Source of the DNA: Lysobacterales bacterium | Lineage (GTDB): Bacteria; Pseudomonadota; Gammaproteobacteria; Xanthomonadales; S139-57 | Direction of reading: 5' to 3' | Assembly (NCBI GenBank): GCA_026993285.1 | Contig: JALWTZ010000223.1 | Span: 1 to 6,077 of the forward strand | Length of the DNA: 6,077 bases | In this document: in pieces, positions 1-6,077 of the stretch | How positions within the stretch are numbered: position 1 is the stretch's first letter | Layout of the letters: every line of letters starts with the position of its first letter | Program-made: the position numbers and the translations under genes | Notes under the pieces: generated by a model | What the model saw: only the letters and a program-made list of their open reading frames with translations | What the model was told of the DNA's origin: nothing | Database searches by the model: none

Positions 1-64
1 TTTCCAGCCAGCGGCGGGCTTTTTTCATGGTGTCACAGTTGGGAATGCCATAGAGCTCGATCAT
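1..64 (-). CDS. YffB/Spx-like ArsC-family protein, N-terminal fragment (partial, runs off the window)
   Basis: Only the first 21 codons are present; the gene continues past base 1. The visible protein starts MIELYGIPNCDTMKKARRWL, which is the characteristic N-terminus of the YffB/Spx/ArsC-like thioredoxin-fold family: a first beta strand, then the Cys-containing loop (NCDT, Cys10), then the KKARRWL helix. Cys10 is followed by Asp-Thr rather than a CXXC pair, so it resembles YffB more than Spx. The ATG at 64-62 overlaps the dapD stop (TGA at 63-61) in an ATGA junction, and only a weak GGA lies 3 nt upstream, so translation is probably coupled to dapD. The biochemical role of YffB proteins is not settled; the arsenate reductase name reflects the fold and does not demonstrate activity. 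In related genomes this gene often lies between dapD and dapE, so dapE may follow outside the window (inference). Confidence 0.88.
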   Translation of the reverse strand, partial: MIELYGIPNCDTMKKARRWLE

Positions 65-885
65 CCGTCCAAATTCCGCAGCAGTTCATTGATACTCACC
101 TTGGAGCGGGTTTTTTCGTCCACTTTTTTCACGATCACCGCGCAGTAGAGGCTGTAGCTCCCATCGCTGGAAGGCAGGTTGCCGGAGACCACCACCGAGC
201 CGGCGGGCACGCGGCCGTAATGGATCTCGCCGGTGGCGCGGTCATAGATGCGCGTGCTCTGGCCCAGATACACGCCCATGGAAATCACCGAGCCGCGCTC
301 GACGATCACCCCTTCCACCACTTCCGAACGGGCGCCGATGAAGCAGTCGTCCTCGATGATGGTGGGCGCGGCCTGCAGGGGTTCCAGCACGCCGCCGATG
401 CCCACGCCGCCGGAAAGATGCACATTCTTGCCGATCTGGGCGCAGGAACCGACCGTGGCCCAGGTATCCACCATGGTGCCCGAATCCACATAGGCACCGA
501 TATTTACATAGGAAGGCATGAGCACGGTATTGGCGGCCACATGCGCGCCCCGCCGCACCGTGGCCGGTGGCACCACCCGCGCGCCGGACTGTTCCAGGCT
601 GTGGTCGTCCGGGTCGGACCAGCGCACCGGTACCTTGTCGAAATAATGGGTATGACCACCGGGCATGCGCCGGTTTTCCGCCAGGCGAAAATAGAGCAGC
701 ACGGCCTTTTTCAGCCACTGGTTCACCTGCCAGCCGTCACCGGCGGGTTCGGCCACCCGCGCCGTGCCGGCCTCCAGTGTATCCAGCACGGCATTCACCG
801 GTGCCTTCAGGTCTTCCAGGTCAGCCTTGCTCAGGCTGTCACGCTTGTCAAAGGCGTCTTCTATCAGGCTTTGGTACTGGTTCAT
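61..885 (-). CDS. dapD: 2,3,4,5-tetrahydropyridine-2,6-dicarboxylate N-succinyltransferase
   Basis: DapD transfers succinyl from succinyl-CoA to tetrahydrodipicolinate, giving N-succinyl-2-amino-6-ketopimelate in the succinylase branch of lysine and meso-diaminopimelate synthesis; it is a cytoplasmic homotrimer. From the ATG at 885 the product is 274 residues, the same length as the E. coli enzyme. It has an alpha-helical N-terminal domain (about 1-100), a left-handed parallel beta-helix of hexapeptide repeats (about 105-235; for example VNIGAYVDSGTMVDTWATVG and LSGGVGIGGVLEPLQ), and a C-terminal segment ending KTRSKVSINELLR. Asp140 (in GTMVD) and Glu188 (in GARSEVV) appear to match the family's catalytic Asp/Glu pair, by my own unaided alignment. 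I chose this start because it gives the conserved N-terminus MNQYQSLIEDAF and has GGAG six bases upstream. The same frame stays open for 58 more codons to 1059, but that extension overlaps glnD and resembles no DapD N-terminus. The stop is TGA. The gene lies 115 bp after glnD and overlaps the next gene by 4 bp. Confidence 0.97.
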   Translation of the reverse strand: MNQYQSLIEDAFDKRDSLSKADLEDLKAPVNAVLDTLEAGTARVAEPAGDGWQVNQWLKKAVLLYFRLAENRRMPGGHTHYFDKVPVRWSDPDDHSLEQSGARVVPPATVRRGAHVAANTVLMPSYVNIGAYVDSGTMVDTWATVGSCAQIGKNVHLSGGVGIGGVLEPLQAAPTIIEDDCFIGARSEVVEGVIVERGSVISMGVYLGQSTRIYDRATGEIHYGRVPAGSVVVSGNLPSSDGSYSLYCAVIVKKVDEKTRSKVSINELLRNLDG

Positions 886-1000
886 GGGGTTCTCCACAAT
901 GGTTTTTCGCCAGTGTGCCGGGAGGTTCAGGTTCAGGCAATCTCCCATCCGCACAGGCCCGTGCGCACATAGCCGTGCATGGGGCCATTCTGCGGCATGC
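886..1000 (-). other. glnD-dapD intergenic spacer with a short hairpin
   Basis: This 115-bp gap is the only real intergenic spacer in the window. It contains a perfect 5-bp inverted repeat, CGCAC/GTGCG at 950-965 with a 6-base centre, which is not followed by a T-run on the minus strand and so does not look like a rho-independent terminator. Nearer to dapD there is a TTGCCT at a plausible -35 position, but 17 bases further on only CACACT appears, a poor -10 match. The spacer could hold a weak dapD promoter or simply be the leader between two cotranscribed genes; nothing in the sequence decides this. Confidence 0.4.
892..895 (-). promoter_or_regulatory. Shine-Dalgarno site of dapD
   Basis: The minus strand reads GTGGAGAACCCCATG here. 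The GGAG is six bases from the ATG at 885, a near-ideal spacing, and it decides the 274-residue start over the longer open frame that runs back to 1059. Confidence 0.75.
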
Positions 1001-3685
1001 CTACAGTCTTTCGATATTGTGCTGTGGTGTGCGTGCATCCATGACGGAATCGCCTTCATAGTCCAGCCGTTCGTGCAGCAGCTCTTCCAGCGCTTCCTGT
1101 TCGACCTCGTTCAGGGGCTCTCCGGCATGGTTTTGCAGGAGGAAATAGTCCTCCACCCGGTCTCCGAAGGTGGTGATCTTGGCATCGAGCACGCGCATGC
1201 CCGCATCGTGAAAGGCCTGGGCCACCTGGGACAGCAACCGGGGCCGGTCAGAAAGCACCAGTTCCAGCAAGGTGGCATGTTCCGCTTCCGGATAGAATCG
1301 GGCCAGGATGCGGGTACCGAACTGCTTGTGCTTGCGGGTCAGTGCACTGCTTTGTACCGGTGGTACAGCCTCACCCTGCTCCAGCGCCTGTCGGATCACC
1401 TTGCGGATCTGTTGCAGGCGTGGCGCATCCGCAGGCATGGGGTCCAGCACCACAAACATGTCCAGTACACGGCCGTTGGCCAGGGGCTGAAGGCGGGCAT
1501 GCACCACATGCAGTCGCAGCTTGTCCAGCGCGGCCATGATGCCAACAAACAGCCCCTTGCGGTCTTCTTCCACCACGACAATTTCGGTCGTGGCACGCTT
1601 TTCCACATAACGGACGGCAACAATGTTGTCATCCGGCTGTGCCATCAGCAGGCGGGTATGCCATTCCGCCTGGTCCACACTGAAACGGATAAAGGCCGAT
1701 TCCGGATAAAGCTTCCAGGCCTGTTCCAGGGCCTGTTCGTCCAGCGGGCCTTCTTCTCGCAGATCCCGCCGAATGAGGGAGCGTGCGGTTTCGATCCGTT
1801 CCTCCCGGTTCAGCGGATTTTCCAGCCCCCGCAACAGCGCCCGGCGTGTCGAGGCATACAGGTCTCGCAGCAGGCTGGCTCGCCAGGAGTTCCACAGGTC
1901 GGGATTGGTACCCCAGATATCGGCCACGGTGAGCACAAACAGGTAATTGAGGTGGTGCATGTCACCCACGCGGTGGGCAAAGCGGTGAATGACTTCCGGA
2001 TCGGAGATGTCCTCCCGTTGTGCCGTTACCGAGAACAGCAGATGATTCCTGACCAGCCAGGCGACCAGTTTGCCGTCCACATCCGTCATGCCGGCCCTGC
2101 GTGCATAGGCCAGTGCAATCTCGGCACCCAGTTCGGAGTGGTCCCCGCCCCGCCCCTTGGCGATATCGTGAAACAGACCCGCCAGATATAAAAGTTCAGG
2201 ACGGTTGAGCTGTTCCACCACCTGGGATGCGTAGGGAAACTGTTCCCGGTATTTTTGCAGGCTGAAACGGCGCATGTTGCGGATGACGAACAGGGTATGC
2301 TGGTCCACCGTGTAAATATGGAACAGGTCATATTGCATGCGCCCGACAATATGGCCGAATTCTTCCAGGTAGGCCGCCAGCACACCGAACTGGTTCATGT
2401 TCTGCAACTGGGTGAATACCCCCTCTTTCTGCCGCAGGATACGCATGAACATTTCATGGGAACGCGGGTCCTTGCGCAGGCGTGTCTGCCGGGTTTTCAA
2501 GGCCTGGTACATCAGCCGCTGGGTATTGGCACGCAAGCCTTTCAGACTACCTTCCCTTTGCAGCACCAGAAACATTTCCAGAATACGGAAAGGCTCTTTC
2601 TCGAACAGTTCCTCGTTACGCAACTGCAAATAGCCGGCATAGCTGGAGTAGTGTTCGTCCAGTACCTTTTCACGGGTCAGCAGGCCATCGCCTTCGATCA
2701 CTTCCTCGAAATGTTGCAGCAGCAAATCACAGATCCGGCGAATATGGGTCACGGCACGAAAATAGCTTTGCATGAACTGTTCCACGGCCAGGTTGTATTC
2801 ACCCTGGTCGCTGTAGCCGAATTCCTGTGCCAGTTGCCGCTGTGCGTCAAAGGAAATGCGGTCATCCCGGCGGCCTGCCAGCTTGTGCAGGTGATAACGG
2901 ATTTCCCACAGCTTGTTGCGCCCGGCCTTGAGCGAGGCGATCTCCTCACGGGTGAGAATGCCCTCTTCCACCAGCGTGTCGAGCTTTTCCACCCCGTAGT
3001 GACGGCGGGCAATCCAGCCCACCAGCTGGATGTCTCGCAAACCACCGGGCCCTTCCTTGAGATTGGGCTCCAGGGCATAGGCCGTGTCATCGAAGCGCTC
3101 ATAGCGCTTGGCCCGTTCCTCCATCTTGGCACGGTAAAAGGCTTTCGACTTCCAGATGCGTGCCGGGGAAATGCGCCGGTTCATGTCCTCCAGGAGAGAT
3201 TTTTCTCCGGCCAGATAACGGGATTCCATCAGGTTGGTCATCACCGTCACATCGGCTTTGGCCTCTTTCTGGCAGTCTGCGGGCGTGCGCACGCTGTGCC
3301 CCACTTCCAGACCGATATCCCAGAGAAAGGTGATGAACTGGCGAATGCGCTCCACATCCTCATCATCCGGCGGCTGCCGGACCAGCAAGAGAATGTCGAT
3401 ATCGGAGAACGGGTGCAGTTCTCCACGGCCATAGCCACCTACGGCCACCAGTGCCGCAGGCACTTTCAGTGGCCAGCCGTGCTGCCAGATGCCACACAGC
3501 AGCTGGTCCACCAGCCGGGCACGCATGCGTACCATCTGCCAGACTTCAGCACCACCCCGGTAATGCTGGTCCATCTGTTCAATGGCCGTGGCCCGCCAGG
3601 CCTTGATGGCCTGTACGGACAGCGGCTGCTGCTGCCAGCATTGCTGCAGGCGGGCCTGCAGCTCATCCGCGATCTTCTTTTCCAT
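1001..3685 (-). CDS. glnD: Bifunctional [protein-PII] uridylyltransferase / uridylyl-removing enzyme
   Basis: GlnD is the glutamine sensor of nitrogen regulation. At low glutamine it adds UMP to PII proteins (GlnB/GlnK), and at high glutamine it removes it, so controlling glutamine synthetase adenylylation and NtrB/NtrC. The 894-residue length is close to the 890 of E. coli. Domains in order: a nucleotidyltransferase domain with GGYGRGELHPFSDID at 83-97, where Asp95 and Asp97 should bind metal; the PII-UTase linker region with the GGLRDIQ motif at 214-220; an HD hydrolase domain with LAGLFHDIAKGRGGDHS at 501-517 (His506-Asp507) for uridylyl removal; and two C-terminal ACT domains (about 701-775 and 807-880) that bind glutamine in the family. 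All key motifs look intact, so both activities are expected. The stop is TAG. The start at 3685 lies 23 bp inside the end of the upstream diguanylate cyclase gene and has no good Shine-Dalgarno sequence (the nearest GAG is 13 bases away), suggesting translational coupling. dapD follows, as in E. coli, but the usual upstream neighbour map is replaced. Confidence 0.97.
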   Translation of the reverse strand: MEKKIADELQARLQQCWQQQPLSVQAIKAWRATAIEQMDQHYRGGAEVWQMVRMRARLVDQLLCGIWQHGWPLKVPAALVAVGGYGRGELHPFSDIDILLLVRQPPDDEDVERIRQFITFLWDIGLEVGHSVRTPADCQKEAKADVTVMTNLMESRYLAGEKSLLEDMNRRISPARIWKSKAFYRAKMEERAKRYERFDDTAYALEPNLKEGPGGLRDIQLVGWIARRHYGVEKLDTLVEEGILTREEIASLKAGRNKLWEIRYHLHKLAGRRDDRISFDAQRQLAQEFGYSDQGEYNLAVEQFMQSYFRAVTHIRRICDLLLQHFEEVIEGDGLLTREKVLDEHYSSYAGYLQLRNEELFEKEPFRILEMFLVLQREGSLKGLRANTQRLMYQALKTRQTRLRKDPRSHEMFMRILRQKEGVFTQLQNMNQFGVLAAYLEEFGHIVGRMQYDLFHIYTVDQHTLFVIRNMRRFSLQKYREQFPYASQVVEQLNRPELLYLAGLFHDIAKGRGGDHSELGAEIALAYARRAGMTDVDGKLVAWLVRNHLLFSVTAQREDISDPEVIHRFAHRVGDMHHLNYLFVLTVADIWGTNPDLWNSWRASLLRDLYASTRRALLRGLENPLNREERIETARSLIRRDLREEGPLDEQALEQAWKLYPESAFIRFSVDQAEWHTRLLMAQPDDNIVAVRYVEKRATTEIVVVEEDRKGLFVGIMAALDKLRLHVVHARLQPLANGRVLDMFVVLDPMPADAPRLQQIRKVIRQALEQGEAVPPVQSSALTRKHKQFGTRILARFYPEAEHATLLELVLSDRPRLLSQVAQAFHDAGMRVLDAKITTFGDRVEDYFLLQNHAGEPLNEVEQEALEELLHERLDYEGDSVMDARTPQHNIERL

Positions 3686-5525
3686 CGGTATGGCTTTGCT
3701 CGCAAAAACAACTTTGGGTTACAACACGATTCCGGCCTGCTGCCTTGCCCTGATACAGGGCCTGGTCCACCGCGTGGTAAGCTGCCTGAAAGTCATCACA
3801 ATCCGGCCGTATGGCGGTCACGCCCAGGGTTACGGTAACCGGAATTTTCTGATGACCGGCCCGATAGGGCTTGGCGGACAGATGTTGCCGTAGCCGTTCG
3901 GCAGCACGGCTGGCCGTAGCCAGATCAGTATCCGGCATCATGATGATGAATTCTTCCCCGCCCCAACGGGCCAGCACATCCACTTCACGCAGTACATTAC
4001 GCATGCGCGCAGCCACCCCCTGAAGAATCATGTCTCCAGCGACATGACCGAACTGGTCATTGACCTGCTTGAAATGGTCCAGATCCAGCAGTACCAGGCC
4101 CGCACTGTGGCCCGTTCGTTGCATGCGCTTTATCTCCTGCTGGATTTTTTCCATGAAGGCCCGCCGGTTGTACAAATGGGTCAACGGATCAATGCGGGCC
4201 TGTTCCTGCAGTACACGACGAATGGCTTCCAGTTCGGCATTCTTGGCCTCGATCACGGCATTGAGGCGGATTTTTTGCCGAAGCATCCATGCCAGAACCA
4301 GTACCAGCAGGGCAAAGAAAATCAATGCAAAAAGCAACAACTGCTGTTGGCGAACTTCCTGCCGGTTTTCCTTCTCCAGCAGGGTTTGATTGAGTTCCAG
4401 GGCCTTCAGCTTGCGCTGCTGATCCTCCCACTCGAAACGGGTCTGCAGACTGAGCAGGGTATTCTCCTTCTGTTTCTCCAGCCAGCGATTGCTCAGATCC
4501 AGTTCCTTGCGCAAATGGCGGTAGGCTACCGGCCAGTTTTCCCTTTCGGCTTCCAGTGTGGCCAGCCGGTCCAGCAGCTGAATCTGGTCTTCGATTCGGC
4601 CGGATGTTTTCGCAATCTGCTCGGCCTGCAACAGTGCGGCAATGGCTGCGTCCGTCTGCTCTCTCAACAGGGCGAGATCGGCGCGCATTTGCAGAATCTC
4701 GATTTCCTTGCGCTTGTTCGCCAAAATTCGGCTTAGTGCCCAGGCGCGATCCAGATACTGTTCCGCCTCCTGCAGCTTTCCCTGCTGCAGAGCCCAGTAG
4801 GCCCGGCTGACTGCAAGAGTTTGCCTGGCACGGGTATCTCCAGTCTCTTCCGCCAACCGTTCCGCTTTTTCATAGTACTGCCCAGCCGTATCGAAACGCT
4901 GATTTCCGGTTTCCAGATCACCCAGATTGCCAAGAATGACAACCTGCATGAGTTTGCTGTCTATCCGCAGTGCGGTTTGCAAGGCGGTTCGCATCCACTG
5001 GGCCGCCTTGTCCAGCTCGCCACGGGACTGATAGATCAGGGCAATATTATTCAGGGTTTTTGCCACCCCGACCTCGTCCTGCAACCGCTCACGGATCTTC
5101 AGTGTGCGCGTCCAGAAATCCATGGCATTTCCATAGTCCCTGAGGCTCCAGTACACACCGGCAAGGTTGTTGTACAAGGATGCCAAACGCTGCTGATCAC
5201 CGAATTGGGTAGCAATTTCAATACCCTTTTCTGCCGCGGCAATCGCGGTTTCGTACTGGGACATCAAACGGGCTGCCCAGGCCTTGTCGGCCAGCAAATC
5301 CAGCAGCAGGGCGGTCTCTTGTTCTTCTTCGGCCTTCTCGATCAGGTGGTCGATTTCCTGCAGGACCTGCCCCGGCTCGCGATTGATCCGCTGATGGATT
5401 TCCCGGGCCTGTTCTTTCCAGTCCACCGCCTCGGCAGCCGGCAGTGGCATGGCCAGCATCAGCAGGCACAGCATCACCAGACAGCGCACTGCCTGGGAAA
5501 GGGAAAGCTGTGCCGTTCGCATCAT
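3663..5525 (-). CDS. Membrane-anchored TPR-domain diguanylate cyclase (GGDEF protein)
   Basis: This 620-residue protein should synthesise cyclic di-GMP from two GTP. The N-terminus has a signal peptide (positive MMRTAQ start, hydrophobic core about 12-28, likely cleavage near PLPA/AEA at 30-33). Residues about 75-350 form a run of five to seven TPR-like helical hairpins; clear ones cover 116-148, 155-188, 194-227 and 234-267. They would lie in the periplasm and bind an unknown ligand or partner. A charged, probably coiled-coil stretch (about 350-395) leads to one membrane segment (396-414), then a short linker helix and a GGDEF domain (445-605). In that domain I see DPLTHLYNRRAF (446-457), DLDHFKQVND (481-490), FGHVAGD (492-498) and the active-site GGEEF (522-526). 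An RxxD (REVD, 513-516) lies five residues before GGEEF, the classic product-inhibition I-site. All catalytic residues look intact and there is no EAL domain. The gene is 27 bp after trmO and overlaps glnD by 23 bp. Consecutive ATGs at 5525 and 5522 are both possible starts; GGA lies 4 and 7 bases upstream respectively. I do not recognise a named orthologue. Confidence 0.93.
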   Translation of the reverse strand: MMRTAQLSLSQAVRCLVMLCLLMLAMPLPAAEAVDWKEQAREIHQRINREPGQVLQEIDHLIEKAEEEQETALLLDLLADKAWAARLMSQYETAIAAAEKGIEIATQFGDQQRLASLYNNLAGVYWSLRDYGNAMDFWTRTLKIRERLQDEVGVAKTLNNIALIYQSRGELDKAAQWMRTALQTALRIDSKLMQVVILGNLGDLETGNQRFDTAGQYYEKAERLAEETGDTRARQTLAVSRAYWALQQGKLQEAEQYLDRAWALSRILANKRKEIEILQMRADLALLREQTDAAIAALLQAEQIAKTSGRIEDQIQLLDRLATLEAERENWPVAYRHLRKELDLSNRWLEKQKENTLLSLQTRFEWEDQQRKLKALELNQTLLEKENRQEVRQQQLLLFALIFFALLVLVLAWMLRQKIRLNAVIEAKNAELEAIRRVLQEQARIDPLTHLYNRRAFMEKIQQEIKRMQRTGHSAGLVLLDLDHFKQVNDQFGHVAGDMILQGVAARMRNVLREVDVLARWGGEEFIIMMPDTDLATASRAAERLRQHLSAKPYRAGHQKIPVTVTLGVTAIRPDCDDFQAAYHAVDQALYQGKAAGRNRVVTQSCFCEQSHTDGKEDRG

Positions 5526-5529
5526 GGTG

Positions 5530-5537
5530 TCCGACCT
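5530..5537 (-). promoter_or_regulatory. Likely ribosome binding region of the diguanylate cyclase gene
   Basis: The minus strand reads AGGTCGGA just before the tandem ATGs. The AGG is 9 bases and the GGA 4 bases from the first ATG (5525); the GGA is 7 bases from the second (5522), which therefore may be the better spaced start. The two starts differ by one methionine only. Confidence 0.45.
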
Positions 5538-5552
5538 GGCCCGAAAGCTGCA

Positions 5553-6077
5553 TTATAGGCGATAACGGATCCCTCCATGTTCCACGGCAGCGGCTTTAGC
5601 AATCTGCAACACTTCCGCCCCTTCTTGCTGCACACGCCAGTGAACTTCCAGATCATGAAGCCGCATGCGAAAGATCTTTTCACCATACTGGCCACGATAC
5701 CAGGCCGGACGCGGGTCCTGCTCCAGTACCTGTACGATCAGTTGCCGCAATTGAGGATGCTCCTCTTCCAACTGCGCGAGTGCCTGTCTGGCCTGCTCGG
5801 AGAAGAGAATATTCTGTGACAGGCGGGGTTTTTCATCCGCGAAACCGCCACGGGCGCCTGGCTGGGCATCGGCGTAGGGTACATAGGGCTTGATATCCAC
5901 CACCGGCGTGCCGTGGAGCAGATCCATGCCTGCCATCAACACACGCAGCTCGCCATCACGCTGCTCCAGCCCGCGGAAGGCCACCACGGACAGGCCCAGG
6001 CCATTGGGCCGGTAGGGGCTGCGGCTGGCAAAGACGCCCACCTTTTCCCGCCCACCCAGCCGGGGTGGGCGTACCAG
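5553..6077 (-). CDS. trmO: tRNA (t6A37) N6-methyltransferase TrmO (YaeB/TsaA family), partial, 5' end outside the window
   Basis: TrmO uses S-adenosylmethionine to methylate N6-threonylcarbamoyladenosine at position 37 of certain tRNAs, giving m6t6A. The frame is open to the window edge, so 174 C-terminal residues are visible and roughly 85 N-terminal ones are missing compared with E. coli TrmO (235 aa). Visible family motifs are RPPRLGG (3-9), GVFASRSPYRPN (14-25), GTPVVDIKPY (56-65), DPRPA (121-125) and LHDLEVHWRV (140-149), all matching YaeB in order and spacing. The GTG at 6041 is an internal valine codon, not the start. The C-terminus continues about 12 residues (AAVEHGGIRYRL) past where the E. 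coli protein ends. The stop TAA at 5555-5553 lies 27 bp before the diguanylate cyclase start, so cotranscription is likely. I am sure of the family; the tRNA methylation role is by homology. Confidence 0.93.
   Translation of the reverse strand: MVRPPRLGGREKVGVFASRSPYRPNGLGLSVVAFRGLEQRDGELRVLMAGMDLLHGTPVVDIKPYVPYADAQPGARGGFADEKPRLSQNILFSEQARQALAQLEEEHPQLRQLIVQVLEQDPRPAWYRGQYGEKIFRMRLHDLEVHWRVQQEGAEVLQIAKAAAVEHGGIRYRL

Noticed and set aside
923..937. Tandem 6-bp direct repeat (AGGTTC, two and a half copies) upstream of dapD
   Set aside because: Too short and few in number to distinguish from chance; no known operator recognised.
950..965. Inverted repeat after glnD as a rho-independent terminator
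   Set aside because: The stem is only 5 bp and is followed on the minus strand by GATGGGAGATT rather than a T-run.
886..1059. 58-codon N-terminal extension of DapD
   Set aside because: The extension overlaps the end of glnD, resembles no DapD N-terminus, and the internal ATG at 885 has a good ribosome binding site and gives the exact family length.
764..2191. Long open frame on the plus strand (475 codons) antisense to glnD and dapD
   Set aside because: Its translation is rich in His, Gln and Gly with no recognisable domain, and it lies opposite clearly conserved coding sequence; it is an antisense shadow of the GC-rich glnD frame.
2255..3838. Long open frame on the plus strand (527 codons) antisense to glnD and the cyclase
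   Set aside because: It shows the same shadow composition, has no family motifs, and crosses the boundary of two well-supported minus-strand genes.
5218..5553. Open frame starting at an ATG that overlaps the trmO stop (TAATG)
   Set aside because: The start overlap looks attractive, but the translation is low-complexity and lies within the cyclase gene in another frame; the cyclase start at 5525 gives a clear signal peptide.
5553..6041. GTG at 6041 as the start of a short TrmO
   Set aside because: The frame continues upstream with the conserved RPPRLGG motif to the window edge, so this GTG is an internal valine codon.

Overview
This 6.1-kb window is a tightly packed stretch of bacterial chromosome with every supported gene on the minus strand. 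Read in the direction of transcription (from high to low coordinates) the order is: trmO (5' end outside the window), a membrane-bound TPR-GGDEF diguanylate cyclase, glnD, dapD, and the first 21 codons of a YffB/Spx-like arsenate-reductase-family gene. The protein sequences (GlnD with a gammaproteobacterial-type NT-HD-ACT-ACT layout, the 274-residue enteric-type DapD, YaeB-type TrmO), the moderately high GC by eye and the glnD-dapD linkage point to a gammaproteobacterium, free-living or environmental rather than enteric. I cannot name the genus.

Layout: trmO (5553 to beyond 6077) is followed after 27 bp by the diguanylate cyclase gene (3663-5525). That gene overlaps the start of glnD (1001-3685) by 23 bp. 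A 115-bp gap with a good Shine-Dalgarno sequence precedes dapD (61-885), whose stop overlaps the start of the YffB-like gene (1-64) in an ATGA junction. No convincing rho-independent terminator or strong promoter is visible between any of these genes, so a single transcription unit is plausible but not proven.

Functions: TrmO methylates the t6A modification at position 37 of certain tRNAs. The TPR-GGDEF protein should sense something through a periplasmic TPR region and make cyclic di-GMP in the cytoplasm. GlnD is the glutamine sensor that uridylylates and de-uridylylates PII. DapD carries out the succinylation step of lysine/diaminopimelate synthesis. The YffB-like protein is a small thioredoxin-fold protein of unclear role that is often found beside dap genes. 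The genes are mostly housekeeping. The least ordinary feature is the translationally overlapping diguanylate cyclase immediately upstream of glnD, in the place where map (methionine aminopeptidase) sits in E. coli.

I see no mobile element, CRISPR array, structural RNA gene or evident new system in this window.
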